Source: Cristatella mucedo
Lineage: Eukaryota; Bryozoa; Phylactolaemata; Cristatellidae
Assembly (NCBI GenBank): GCA_009760855.2
Contig: WPIO01000007.1
Coordinates: 1,412,501-1,476,500, forward strand
Direction of reading: 5' to 3'
Length of the DNA: 64,000 nucleotides
Shown here one piece after another: positions 1 through 11,930 of this stretch. A program made the translations under genes and the position numbers. Position 1 is the stretch's first letter, and every line of letters starts with the position of its first letter. The notes under the pieces were generated by a model. It did not search any database. It worked only from the letters and a program-made list of their open reading frames with translations, and had not been told where the DNA came from.

Positions 1-104
1 TTAGATTGCCGCTCGTAGAGAGTGACGGCAAAGCTAAATCTGAGTACGAGCATTCTCTTCTAGTTGATCTATTTCTTCTTACCCTGTGCTGTTTCACTGG
101 CCAC

Positions 105-110
<6 letters not shown>

Positions 111-195
<85 letters not shown>
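111..195. repeat. (CT)n microsatellite
   Basis: About 85 bp of uninterrupted CT dinucleotide. It creates artificial Ser-Leu or Arg-Glu open frames on the two strands, which are not genes. Confidence 0.98.
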
Positions 196-196
<1 letters not shown>

Positions 197-1240
197 AAGC
201 TGTCCTTCGCGACGCTACTCGGGTAGAGACTTTGCGCTTGAGCCAGTTGCTAAGGCTGCCGGGTACAAGCTCGAAGAGTGGCCGCGGCATCGAGTGAACG
301 CTAAACAGAGGAACGAACCCTCAATTTTTTGTGTACTTGTTAAGAGCCACACTCTGCTCGAAGTAAGCAAAGCAGCCGTGGACACGCACTCAAAGTAACC
401 TGCGTCGCGGAGCGACGCATCTTGTAGTCGCCGGCCACACGCTATAAGCCGCCGCACCGGTGGTATTCTTTTACTAAAACTCGCTGCCCTGAGCGCCAAC
501 CCGATGCACCATTTGGACAAGCACTTAATTGAAACTGCTGTGGCGTAGTCTGCATCGTCACCGAGTGGTTAGTCTGGAACTCGCTCCAGACACTGGTGGC
601 AAAAGACCTCTCAGAGTCACATGCATGCTTCTGTTAACGGTCATACCTAGAGCTCTTGAGAGTATGGAGAGCGTGCGAGAGACCTCGAGATGATCGGTGG
701 GGTGCCAATTGAGAAGGCAGCAGCAGCACTGAGATAGAAATAGAGAGACAGAGAGAAAAGGAGAGATTGACAGACAGAGGGGAGAGAGAGAGTGACAAAG
801 AAAGAGAATGAGACAGACAGACAGAGAGAAATGTATAATTAAGTATACTAGACGCAGTGACAGAACGAGAGAGAGCGCGAAAAGATGACGCAGCGGAGAG
901 GTGAAACATAGAGAAAGAGTTGAAGGGGAAAAGAGTTTAGACGAAAGGGGAGAAAGAGGGCGAAGGAGAAATAGAAGCGGAAGAATAGCAGAAATTAGAG
1001 CGAGAATGAGAGTCGGGATAAGAGAAGAGACATTGGAGAGTTTGCGCGTGCACTCACGCGTGCATTCGTAAGGTGACGTATGACCAATGAATGAGCCAAA
1101 TTTTTTTCTCGGGGCTGAACCTCTACCTTGAAGGGTGCAGTACAGGCTCAAGGCCTTCTCTCAAGGCCTTCTTTCTTCCAGAAAGAGATTAACTCCTCTG
1201 AGGTTGCTGCAAAAATATAGTATTACTGTTAATATTATTC
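196..1240. other. non-coding flank, purine-rich from about 700 to 1030
   Basis: No recognisable gene. About 700-1030 is dominated by GAGA and GAAA on the plus strand, an imperfect purine tract. A short hairpin (8-bp arms TGCGTCGC / GCGACGCA, 3-nt loop) lies at 401-419. Confidence 0.6.
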
Positions 1241-1456
1241 TGCAGCGACTGTCGCCTGGTAGGCGCCGCCAGCTGAAACCGCCCAGGCGGGCACGATACG
1301 CCGACGACTTCTGCAGCCTGATTACGGGTGCAGGCTAAGTCAGCCGCGAATGTCGCGCCCAGGGCCACGCGGCTCGGGTTCGCTCGACGCCACGAAACGC
1401 GAGCCTGATTTTGCTATCAGCAGCAGTGCGGGGGGGCTGAGCGTGGGCTGGGTCTG

Positions 1457-1591
1457 ATGAGCGCGAGCGCACCCGCCAGCGCGCTCGCCGACGCGTACGC
1501 CCTTTGTGCAGACGCCGCTGATGAGCGCTCCGCCGCGGCCCACGACGCGCACCTCTCGTCGCTAGAGGCTCTGCTCGCCGCGCACGCGGAG
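1457..1591 (+). CDS. possible first exon of an unidentified gene
   Basis: An ATG-started frame of 45 codons (MSASAPASALADAYALCADA and on, Ala-rich, helical) ends at a good donor GAG|GTGAAT in phase 0, inside the CpG island. The phase matches a candidate exon at 11786. I do not recognise the protein. Chance open frames are common in GC-rich DNA, so this is tentative. Confidence 0.28.
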
Positions 1592-2662
1592 GTGAATAGA
1601 GTGCGCCGAGGCGGGCGGCGCGAGGTGCCCGCGGCTGCTGCTCCGCTCACGGGAGCGAGCCGTCAGCCGCCTCCGTCGCCGCGTGCGCCGCCCGCCTCGT
1701 GGCGCTCGGCTAGCGGGCGGTCGCGCGGCGCGCGCTGCACGCTCGCCTACCCTCAGTCATCGTCTCCAGCTCGGCAGCGGAGATGGACGCGACGCGGCAA
1801 CGTTGTCGGCGGCGCGCTTCAAGCCACCGCCGCCGCCGGTTTGTCCTGCGAGCGGCACGCACGCACGGCGAGTAGGAGATTATCTCGTCGCCAAGCGCAA
1901 CCGATGCTCGCCACGGTAGCCGGTCGCGCTCTCGCGCGCGGCGCGCGCGCGGCCTTTGTGGTCTGAGTACTCTTCTTAATTGCTGCGCGGCAACCCGCAA
2001 CGCGGCGCTGCGAGCGGCCTTTTGTGGATCGAATCAGCGCGGCCAGCGCCAGCCGGTGCGTGAATAGTGCTCGGTGACGCCGATGAATAGCGAGCGCAAA
2101 AACGCTTGAATCTGCGACCAGTGCGAGTCGACTGCGAGTCTGTAGCGCTGTCCTAACGATCGTTTCACTTCGCGGCCATTAATCGATGAGTGAAGTTGCG
2201 GCGACGGCTGCTGCGGCGACGGCAGCTACGGCGGCCGGCGGCGAAGCCTGAGCATGTGCATTTAACTCCACCGATCGCTCGCGAACCGGCGATCATTAAG
2301 AGGTCGTCGCTGCAGCTCTTAAGTAGACCCAGCAGCGTTGCATAGTTCGCGTTCGAGCGGCGCGCGCGATCGCTTTTCGGATCACTTCATCGCTCAAGCT
2401 CGACCTGCTCGCTCGCTCTGCTTCGCCCGCACTGTCTCGGCCGACCACGCTGAACGAGCTTAGCACGCGTACTGCGCTCGCTCCGGTTACGAGCTCGAAA
2501 CGAATCAATGGCTCGGCAGCCGTCTGGTATTGCCGGCCGCAGGGTTCCGCTTCCGACGCCGACGCATCGCCTGCCTTCGTCGCCTCCAGCTCTACGGCAT
2601 CGTCGTCGCTCGGGCTGCGGGGCCTCGGGCCTCGTTCGGCTTCTCAGGCTCCGCATCAACAC

Positions 2663-2744
2663 GAGCCTTTTATCGGTAGCACGCGCACGGCCGCCAGCGG
2701 CAGGAGCCTTTTATCGGTAGCACGCTCACGGCCGCCAGCCGCCA
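2663..2744. repeat. 41-bp tandem duplication
   Basis: Two near-identical copies beginning GAGCCTTTTATCGGTAGCAC, 41 bp apart, at the edge of the CpG island. Confidence 0.9.
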
Positions 2745-2965
2745 GAGGCGGCGGCGAGCCGCGACAGTCACGCTGCGGCGGCGTCACCGCTGAGTGGCTG
2801 CTGGACCGTTCTGACCGGCACCCAATAGCGGCTTGTAAAGTTAAAAAAAAGTTTTGCTGATTTAGTTTTTAGCTGTTCCGTTTGGCTAAAAAAAATACTA
2901 GCTGATTCAACTATCTATATTTCGCATATGAGCCTTAACGGTCACCGGAGGATTATACTAATCAT

Positions 2966-3565
2966 AAAAATAATAATAATAATAAGTTGACTGCATAGCG
3001 CTCTGAGAAAAATAATTTGTTATCCATATGCTGTATAGCTCGCTGAAAGAGCAGCGCAACTCGAGGCGCGAGAAATGACGAGAAATCATGCCGAGACAGA
3101 TGCAAAAAGCAAAAGCACGCGAGAGGAAGACGGTCAGCAGAGCCGCCGCTAGGAGGAGCTCTGGGTAATAGCATTCACTGAATCGCGAACGGGTAATTAG
3201 GCAAAAGGGGCAAGGTGCTCGCTCTTCGCAACCGCTTTGCCACCTGCAATTGACTGAAGTGGAAAGCGAGTTCAAGACTTTCCATGCGTACGAACTAAAG
3301 ACACAGTCACTAAAAGACTTAGTGCGAGGTAAGGCGAGAAGACTGGAAGCCAAGGAGTGGCTGATGCGAGATCCCACACGAAGAGCGAGGAAGTCGGATA
3401 CCCTAGCGAGGTCACACAGGTCACAGATGAGTGAAGCGGCCTATAGGCCAGAGAGGGAGAGAGAGAGAATCTTGAAGCCGTTTGAAAGCTTAACAGGGAG
3501 CCAGTGAAGCTGGGCGGAAGCGCGGTGATTAGAAGCTACACCGTTGATGACTGGCCAGACAAGAT
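2966..3565 (-). mobile_element. decayed L2-like LINE 3' fragment
   Basis: A (TAA)n tail at 2971 is followed on the minus strand by the diverged end of the LINE reverse-transcriptase ORF: PRTKSFSDCVFSSYAWKVL is equivalent to PRTNLKSFGDRAFSSYAPKAW in younger copies. Frame is lost elsewhere. Confidence 0.7.
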
Positions 3566-3967
3566 GCTTAGTTTTTCATCATCCATAGACGATTAAAGGA
3601 ACATCCCAGGAGTTTTAAATACTGGGAATAGCTGTTATCTAGATGCGATGTTAGTCTCCAGAGGCCGGATGCGGGTGCGGGGCGGTTAGTGGCTAGAGGG
3701 TGCATGCTGGAGGCTAGAATCTCTTGAACAGGTGACTTGGCGTCTGCCTCGGGACCGTCTGCAAAGACAGGTGCGTCGTCGTAAAACTCGCTTCCACTGG
3801 TGCTTCCTAAAAGCGTCAGCACAGCTCTGGTTCGTCTGAGCTTTCCTGTCTGGGATTGTACCAAATATAAACTCATAGCCACTGTGCATATAACAGAGGC
3901 AAATGCGTGTAAGTATCATATCTATACTTAATGGCTTGGTAGTATTGAGAGTTAGGCAGTTCAATAA
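3566..3967. other. intergenic, nothing recognised
   Basis: No coding, RNA or repeat similarity seen. Confidence 0.5.
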
Positions 3968-6900
3968 TGCATTAATAATAATAACAATGCTAAGAATACA
4001 TTTGTATAGCGTCATTTGTGAACTTACTCTCTTTTTAGACATTATAAAGACACTGTAAAGAAAGCATGACCAAGTGATTAGTGGTAACATTCACAATGTC
4101 CTCAACCATAACATTGTTAGATGTGATATGCGTCTGCATAGGTTAAACATGCAGATAAGGGTAGTAGCAGCAGGGAGAGTGTCGGCGCACATAAGCAAAC
4201 AGCGTACGAATCGCAAGGACTCACTAAATTCTGTAATAAACAGGTGTGTTTAAGCTTCTTTTTAAAAGTCTTTATTTCAGGAGATGTCCTGACGTCAGTC
4301 TGCGTGAGTTTCAGGCTTTAGGAGCATGCGAACTAAAGGCACAATCTCCAAAGGTTTTGAGGTTCGTACAAGGTATAGCTTTACGATTTTAGTCAGAACA
4401 GCTGGTTGTACGATGCTTTGCAAGATGGAAGATTAGTTCTGATAGGTAGGCTGGAGCCCGAGAGTAAAGGGACGTAAATGTAAGTAACAGAACGTGGAAT
4501 TCGATGCGCTTCTCTATTTAGAGCCAGCCCAGGTTGCCGAATAGTGGTGTGATGTGCCAACTGCGACGCGTTCCTCATACAAGGCCAGCTGCAGAGTTTT
4601 GTACCAACTGTAAACGCTTGTTTGAAACGCGGCTAGACCAGCAAGCAGTGATCCACAGAAGTTGAAGTGGATGTTACAAATTCATGGACCAATGTGGATG
4701 TAGTTTTTCTGTCTGAAAAACCCGAATTTGAGCAATGTTATGCTGCTGAAAGTAGGCAGACTTGACTGTGGACCTGATGTGGCCGTCTAATGAAAGGTCA
4801 CTTTGAAACCGAACACCTAGATTCCGTACAGCTACAACATGAGATATGCTGGTGGAGCCAATTTTGAGCAATAATCTTTCCAGTTTATATGTCACAGTTG
4901 GTTTGCCAATAACTAGTAAGTTGGTTTTATGATTATTCAATTCAAGAAAGTTTGCTGTCATCCAAGTGCAGATGCCATAAGTACATGCAGCAAGGGAGTT
5001 GAGAGAATTCGACGTGCTGGAGGGCTGGAAGAGGTCAAAGCACAGGTACAGCTGAGTGTCATCTGCATAGAAGTGAAAGCCTAGGTTGTGCCTGGAAATC
5101 ACATTGGCAAGAGGGAGAGTATAAACCGTGAAAAGAACCGGACCTAGCACGGAGCCCCGAGGTGCCCCGTACTTCAGTGGTTCTTGGATTACCTTTTTCC
5201 GTCTACGTCATTACTCTGGAGTCTCCCCAGTGCCAGTGATACCCAGGCGAGATGAAAAGCGCACAAAAAGACATTTCTGATCAATCATGTCAAATGCAGC
5301 CGAATCCAGCAAAAGAGTTAGAGAGACTTTATGCAAATCTGCATTCCTGAGAAGATAAGATCGTTCGTTATACACCATAGCAATTCTGACTCCGTGGAGT
5401 AATCATATAAATCTGGAACTTACTTTCTAGGTTTTAAGTTTCAATCTAAGAGTTCAGCTGATCCAACAAAACTCGTTTCAGCGTCTTTGAAACTACCGGT
5501 GAAAGGAAGACTGGGCGGAAGCTGCTCAAGCTCTCTTGGTTTAGTGTTGCTTTCTTAATTAGTAGCATAGCAATAGCCTTTTTGAAAGGTGCACAGACAT
5601 TACCTGAGGCTAATGACATATTTATACAGTTATTTATGCTTGGCAGCAGCAGATCTGTGCATCGTAGAAGTAGGACAGTAGAAATAGGGTCTAGAGGACT
5701 AATAGTCTCTTTTTATTCGAAGATAAATCTCATGATAAGGTCACCGGTGGTCTCAATTTAGACATTGAGGTGGCGCATGGAATTGAGTGACAGGGGTCCT
5801 GTGTTGATGTCATTGAGGGACAGAAGAGTCCAGAAGGGATTCTGCTACCTAAGTGATGGACTCTCTGACCTTGTCTACCTTGCTGACAGAGAAGCTGAAG
5901 AAGGAAGCGATCGGCCAAATCACCACCACAAGGAGCACTAGGTAGGGAGCTAACCTGGCAGTGGTTAACACGACATGGTTGATGGTAGTCATCAGCATTT
6001 TGGATTGTGCATCTTTGATTCAACAATATCTTTGTAGAAGCTCTACTTGGCCTTTACTAGGATCGACTGGTATGATCTACAGTAGCCTTCGTGTGCCTGA
6101 CGACGGTCTGTCGGTTCTAATCTTTTGTATGCTTTCTCTCAAGCTTGTGGTTAATAGACCCAACTACTTAACGGCTTCGGTGAATCGGTGAAGGCCGTCT
6201 GGGCGAACATCTCACTTAGTCAGAGGTGCAAAGTCGTTAAGCACGTCAGCAAGTGTCGTGTTGTAGCCTTCTGCCAACGATTACAGGTCGAAAGGGATAT
6301 TGAGCAGCAGGGGCGAAGACGATACTTTCGCGCTGACTTCATCGATGTCAAGGTGTTCTCGAGTTTTCGCGATTCACAGATAGTTTTTTGGATGCGGATG
6401 ATGGCACACACTGTGGGCTAAACGAGACCCGCATGCAATCAGATGGACAGGATTTGGTAATAATAGGACACGATAGCATACACGTGCGAGAGAACATCTT
6501 ATCGAGTGTGACCTTTGTGGTGATTTAGGTCATTCGCATGAGTCACAAAAGAAAAAGAGTCAGTCAGTGCATGAAATTCGGCGCTTAAGACTTAAGGCTA
6601 AATCGTCGAAATGAATGTTAAAATTATTAGATATTAATATTAATTAACGAGGATACATTGATTTCTTGCACACAGAATCGAAATGAGATCGGAGAAATCT
6701 AAGATATTCTATTGCGTATCACTTTGCAGCAAATGTAAAGCGCCTAGAAAGAGATTAAGTTCTCTGAGGGCGCTTTATCAAGTGCAATATTATTATTATT
6801 ATTATAAGATAAAGGCGGAGTTGGTGGTTCCTGGGGGCGATATATTACTGCCACCATCGGCAGCCTGTTGTCGGAGAGGCTTAAAAAACAAATGGTTCGA

Positions 6901-7560
6901 AAGCTTGCTTCGAGGGGCCTGCAAACTGTTTGAAATTGAGGGAGAAATGGGCGACAGTGGCGACTCCGTCGCCTGTTTTCATTGATCCAAGTTCTAGGGG
7001 TATGAAAAAATGAGTAACTTGTCTGGGTTGCGTCCGTTACGGTCGTAATGTTTGTCTATTTCAGCCAGGTCTCGGTCAAAGCGAGCAGGTTGCGGATGCC
7101 GTCAATAATCATCTCATCTTCTATTAGGAGTTTATTGCACATCGAGCGAGCATTCCAGAGACAAGAGTTAAGATGGGCCGCCGAAGTTCTAGTCGGCCAG
7201 CTCCGACGGCCACTAATTTCGAGCGATTCACAGCAGCTGTCGAGGGTGATCGCGTAGGACAGCACGCGACAATGCTTTGAAAGCCACTAGAGCGGAGCTT
7301 CCGCCACCGGCGGACACTTCCGCCACCGCTTTTTGCGGCTGAATTCCAACTCGCGGATCCTGACAACAACAACCGCTCAAGAAAAGCATTTCGACGACGA
7401 TAGCGAAATGATGCTAGATCACACAATATACGTTCACTACAGTCAGTGAAAATAAGGCCGACTGAATATGCACGTTCATAACACTCGGAGGTGTCAAGGC
7501 CGGTGCCGCCGACTTGGCAGGCACGGTTGAAAGCTATAAGCGTCTCCATGTAAATAGGCG
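3968..7560 (-). mobile_element. decayed nearly full-length L2-like non-LTR retrotransposon
   Basis: Minus strand, 5' end near 7560 and (TAA)n 3' tail at about 3970. In order: endonuclease start (CLWNARSMCNKLL ... LLALTETWL, 7056-7200); linker similar to other L2 ORFs (NDFAPLT region, about 6230); the pre-RT segment at 5730-5960; the RT core with GPVLFTVYTLPL and the catalytic FYADDTQLYL (about 5050-5150); and the C-terminal RT end. Many frameshifts and stops make it a pseudogene. A short plus-strand L2 tail at 6695-6812 is inserted in it. The family belongs to the CR1/L2 clade by motif style. Confidence 0.78.
6695..6812 (+). mobile_element. L2-like LINE 3' tail, inserted in an older LINE
   Basis: Contains the family's 3'-terminal stem (TGTAAAGCGCCTAGAAAGAG ... 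CTCTGAGGGCGCTTTA) followed by (ATT)n. Strongly 5'-truncated. Nested inside the minus-strand LINE at 3968-7560. Confidence 0.85.
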
Positions 7561-8080
7561 CGCCATTTCTTAAGCGCTATGGTCACAAAACAAACAGAAA
7601 AGCTTTAAACAGCTTTTAGCTTCATCGGTTTCCAGATACGATGTTCGCAAGAACCTCGATTTTCGGAAAATATTTGTGCAACTGACGAGAAACTCTATTA
7701 GCGCTTGGTATCGGGAGGCGAGAATTTCGGCGGATCGACCCGACAATCAGACCTTCATTGCTTACCCGTAGAGTTGAGCAGCTACGGAAATACGTCGTTT
7801 TTGAAGCTCCTTTATCACTAGGGATTAGTGTTCGATGGAAAGATCAGTTACTATAATACCTCCACCTCCTTCCTACTGTCAGCTAGACATAGAATGCCTA
7901 GCGACGAATCATGAACAGAGACCTAGCTTCTGGTGACGCATCGGTAATCAGGGTCTGAAGCCACCAGTCATCTCGTCCTCAGCTGATTTATTTATCAGTC
8001 ACCCATACTCAGTTGATGCACTTTGTAAGAGTAGCATTCTCGACTAGTAGCAGCTCCGGAAAGTCGCGAGAGTTGTGACT
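7561..8080. other. intergenic, nothing recognised
   Basis: No open frame or repeat similarity that I could support, apart from weak extension of the adjacent tandem array. Confidence 0.45.
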
Positions 8081-9300
8081 TGTTCCGAGCCATTTGAAGC
8101 CATAACTTGCGAACGCGAATAAGCAACTGCATACAATTTTGTGGGTAAACCCGGAACACTGTTTTCTGTTGCGTGGAATCAAAGCCGCGGTTCCTCAAAG
8201 CTTACTGTAGAATAGGCAGCTGTTCCGCAGTTGGAGTGTGTATGAAGACTGGCTGGCTGGCCCGTACCATTTGAGGCAGTAGCGTAAAAACGCTAATGCG
8301 CAGTTGCAAGAAAGAAATTTTGAGGGTGAACCCGGAACACCATTCTGTACAATTTGGAGTCAAGACCACATTGTGCGACACCTAGTGTAGAAATGGCAGT
8401 TGCAGCGCCATTGAAGTGTGTAGGGAGGCTCGCTGGTCCGGCCTGTTGGAGGTCATAGTATGAGAAAGCCCATGCACTTTGCCGTGAAATTTAGTTGTAA
8501 TCCCGGAAGACGATTTTCTGCAAATTAGTATCAAAACCGCAGCTGCGAAATGCTTATTGTGGAAATGGCAGCAGTATCACACTCCGATTATGTAGGGATG
8601 GCTGGTCCTGGCTATTGGAGGCCATTGCATAAGAACTCCCAAGCGCTATTCTTTGAAATTGGATTGGTAAACCCGGAACACTGTTTTCTACAATGTGGAA
8701 TCAAAACCACAGTTGCATGACGCCTATTGCGGAAATGAAAGCTGTATCTAATTTTCAATATGTAGGGAGGCTTGCTGGCCCGGGCTATTGGAGGCCATAG
8801 CATGAGATTACTCAAGCGAAGTCACAAGAAATTTGGCGGGTTAAACTGGGCCATTGCTTGCTATAATTTTCACTCAAAACCACATTTGCACGAAGCATTT
8901 CATTGAAATAACTGCTGTATCACTGTTTGACAACGTAGAGCTGACATTCGGGCCGGGCCATTGGAAGCCATCCGAGGCCTGAGAACGCGCAAGGGTAATC
9001 TTATGAAATTTGGTGGGGAAACTTTACATACCGTTCTCTATCGTGCAAAATCAAATCTACAGTTGTGCGACGTTTCTTATGGAAATTGCAGCTGTATCGC
9101 CATTAGGATATGTAAACAGGGTGGCTGGTCTGAGTTATTTGAGCTCACAGCACGAGAACGCGCAAGTGCAATCGCATAAAATTTGGCTGGTAAATCCGTA
9201 ACACTATTCTGCATCATTTTGAATAAAAACCGCCGCGTTCTGGCATTTATTGCAAAAATGGCAGTTCAATCGCAGTTATTCCTAGGACCCCAAACATTCA
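8080..9300. repeat. diverged tandem array, about 7 units of 170-181 bp
   Basis: A recurring block reads roughly GTAAACCCGGAACACTGTTT, about 20 bp, ATCAAAACCACAGTTGC, about 15 bp, TGGAAATGGCAGCTGTATCA, then GTAGGGAGGCTGGCTGGCC and ATTGGAGGCCATAGCATGAG. The CCGGAACAC anchor or its diverged form appears at about 8151, 8332, 8503, 8673, 8846, 9022 and 9196, so spacing is 170-181 bp. Units differ by many substitutions and small indels: an old satellite-like array, not coding. Confidence 0.88.
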
Positions 9301-9727
9301 GCAGTTGCAAATTAAACCTTGACTTTGCACGTAGACCTCTTAGTTGCCTGCCAGTGCATATATTTTAGTGTTATGGTCAATGGTGTCGCTAGACCAGAGC
9401 TGTCACCGTCCGATTCGTGAAAGGCAGCCGGAATATCCGGGAACTATGGGAACGAAGCTCAGAGCTAAAATTCTTTGACGCGCATTCACAAATTTTCGTC
9501 GCCACGGTATTCTCTTGCAAGATGAAAATCTTGAACCTTGCGCCAAAGAGGCTGTCCGAGGTGAAACGAGCTTCCTAATGGCTGCGCTACAGGAAAGATG
9601 GCTAAACGGGCATTCTGACTAGATTTCTCAAAATCTATCACGATATTTGCCGTTTCAGAGTTTGCATTATTAATGCAGGAAGAAACTGGACGTACGACTA
9701 TTACCTCCACGACAGCCGTACTATGCA
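9301..9727. other. intergenic, nothing recognised
   Basis: No supported gene or repeat. Confidence 0.45.
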
Positions 9728-10789
9728 ATAATAATAATAATAATATTGCACTTGATAAAGCGCCCTCAGAGAACTCAATCTCTTTCTAGGCGCTTTACAT
9801 TTGCTGCAAAGTGATACGCAATAGAATAGTAAGTAAAATCATGCTTGAAAAACAAACAAAATGAATAACATGGTTAGGGGTTACATGCACTGGGTCAGCA
9901 TGCAAATGTGGTTAGTGGCAGCATGAACAGTGTCAGCACGCATAAGCACATCGAGGACGAATCACAAAGACCCACTAAATGCTGTCCTAAATAGGTATGT
10001 TTTTAAGTTTCTTTTAAATGTGGTCAGGTCAGGGGATGTTCTGATGCAGGTCGGGAGGGAGTTCCAGGCTGTGGGAGCATACGAGCTAAATGCACGGTCT
10101 CCAAAGGATTTAAGGTTTGTACGAGGTATTTCTAGACTGTTGGATTCCGAGAAGCGAGTGGTACGATGCTTTGCCTGATGGGGTAGTATATCTGAAAGAT
10201 AGGCTGGAGCCATAGAATGAAGAGACCTAAAAGTGAGCGACAAAACCTTGAAGTCAATCCGTTGCTTGACTGGTAACCAGTGCAGGTCGGCGAGAAGTGG
10301 AGTAATGTGGCAACTGCGACGCTCACGACAGACAAGCCTAGCTGCCGAGTTTTGCACCAGCTGCAATCGCCTGATCGCACATGCTGGTAGGCCAGTAAGC
10401 AGTGAGTTGCAGAAGTCGAGACGAGATGTCACGAATGCATGGACCAACTTGGACGTGGTATCCTTATCTAAACAAGCCCTAATTTTAGCAATGTTATGAA
10501 GCTGAAAATAGGCAGATTTGACTGTGGTGCTGATATGGTCGTCTAACGAGAGGTCACTTTGGAATATGACACCTGGATTTCGAGCTGATGCAACTGGAGA
10601 TATGCTGGCAGAGCCAATTTTGAAAGTCAGCCTTTCCAATTTCTGAATAACACTAGGTTTGCCCATAACTAGTAAGTTAGTTTTATCATCGTTTAGTTTT
10701 AGAAAATTTGCTGCCATCCATGATCGGATGTCATCAATGCATGCAGCAAGTGAGTTGAGAGAATTTGAGGTGCTCGAAGGCTGCAACAT
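9728..10789 (-). mobile_element. young 5'-truncated L2-like LINE (RT C-terminal half)
   Basis: Minus strand. One open frame (9962-10789, 275 residues) with SWMAANFLKLNDDKTNLLV, LVQNSAARLVCRERRSCHIT, LLADLHWLPVKQRIDFKVLS and AWNSLPT, the typical C-terminal region of L2/CR1-clade reverse transcriptases. The 3' UTR ends in the GCGCC stem followed by (ATT)n. Intact frame and near identity to the copy at 23968-25093 indicate recent insertion. The RT catalytic core is absent, so it is not autonomous. Confidence 0.93.
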
Positions 10790-11785
10790 TCATTTCCTTT
10801 TTAAATACTAGTAATTGATTTGGAAGAGAAAAAGTCAATTAAATCATACAATCATTATTTTAGCTGCGAGCTTTTGCCGTTCACGCATTCGTCGGTTTTT
10901 TTTGCATTGCGCCCTTTTGTTGGCGGACTTGTGTCGGTGACCTTTTTGTTACTGCGCCTTGCCATCTTTATATCGCGGCCAAAATTAGCTAGAGCTTTGT
11001 CTGCTAGCAAACAGGATCGGATTGTTTGGCTGGCTCGCATCAAGTCAAAAGGGGCAATTAGTAAAGATGGCATCCAGTGAATTTCAGACACCGGGAAAGC
11101 CAGCCAGCTCTTTAATCAAGCAGATTTCAGCCGATATAAAGCATTCTAGCATTGCTCTAAAGAGTATGCCTGGTGTACTGCTGCCTCGGACGAAAGTTAC
11201 ATTGAAGGTGTTGTGCATGATTAGTAGACAGGCATGGCGAGTCCTGGCCTAAATCTGGTCAAAGCAAGAAGTCGTCAGAAAAGGTACCAATGACCTGCGA
11301 TAAAAATCGACCAGAAACGAAGGTCCTCTGACACACTGGTCAAACATACTGCTATGTAATATAAATATAAATAAATGTAATAGCCCGTATGACTTCCAGC
11401 GCTTCTTATTCTTCTTTGGCGTAGCGCCTGCCTTTGTCAGCCAGTGAGCGCGAAGCGTGGCTGACCGGCTGGCCGGCGGTGAGCTTTTCCACCGCCCTTG
11501 CCTGCGTCCCACGCGATGATGGTCTATCTCGGTGTGGGCAGTAGATAGCGAGTAATTTCGACGAGATGGATGAGACGATGAGCTTTATCTGCTCTTCAAT
11601 ACTGGTCGCGCGCTGTGTCGGGCCCCGTGGCGGTCGCTCCTGCTGCTCTCGCTAGGCCGTGCGAACGCACGACGTGCGCTGCCATTGACAGCCGCTAGCC
11701 TGAAAGGGTCAGCAAAGCGAAAGGCTTGACGTTTATTTGACGGTCACTGACTACGAGGGCTGAGCTCAATGTGAGTTCCTCTCAG
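10790..11785. other. intergenic with one small open frame
   Basis: A 61-codon frame at 11067-11252 (+) begins MASSEFQTPGKPASSLIKQI with a good Kozak context (aaagATGG). I do not recognise it, and the minus strand is also open here. No other signal. Confidence 0.25.
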
Positions 11786-11930
11786 ATAGACGAGGCAGCT
11801 CAAAAATGCGCAGATGCCTCGAGTGCAGGCGACTATTTTAGACTGCGACGACCAACTTTGCTCGGAAAGAGAGTGCTGTGCACACCGAAAGACGTCCAGG
11901 CTCTGATTTCGCTAGATGAAACTCTCCTGC
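11786..11930 (+). CDS. possible internal exon of an unidentified gene
   Basis: The acceptor TTCCTCTCAG and donor CTGC|GTAGGT bound an open 145-nt segment encoding GDYFRLRRPTLLGKRVLCTP and DVQALISLDETLL, which reads like real protein. Its phase-0 start fits the candidate exon at 1457-1591. No family recognised; no convincing following exon found before PTPN23. Confidence 0.32.

Larger units (their letters stand above)
1240..2770. promoter_or_regulatory. CpG-rich island, possible promoter region
   Basis: Markedly GC- and CpG-rich compared with the rest of the window, with many CGC, GCG and CGG words. This is the composition expected of an unmethylated promoter or first exon. No TATA box or transcript evidence; judged by composition only. 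Confidence 0.45.

Noticed and set aside
6..398. Open frames through the (CT)n tract, encoding Ser-Leu or Arg-Glu runs
   Set aside because: Dinucleotide repeats are open in all frames; no flanking coding signal.
548..604. tRNA-Ser-like stretch (CACCGAGTGGTTAGTCTGGA)
   Set aside because: No complete cloverleaf, no convincing T-arm or acceptor pairing; probably a chance or old SINE-like match.
8080..9300. CRISPR-like array
   Set aside because: Units are about 175 bp and diverged along their whole length, with no repeat-spacer pattern; the DNA is eukaryotic.
9962..10789. The 275-residue minus frame (and its twin at 24210-25055) as host genes
   Set aside because: The sequence is the C-terminal part of an L2/CR1-type reverse transcriptase with a retrotransposon 3' tail, repeated many times in the window.
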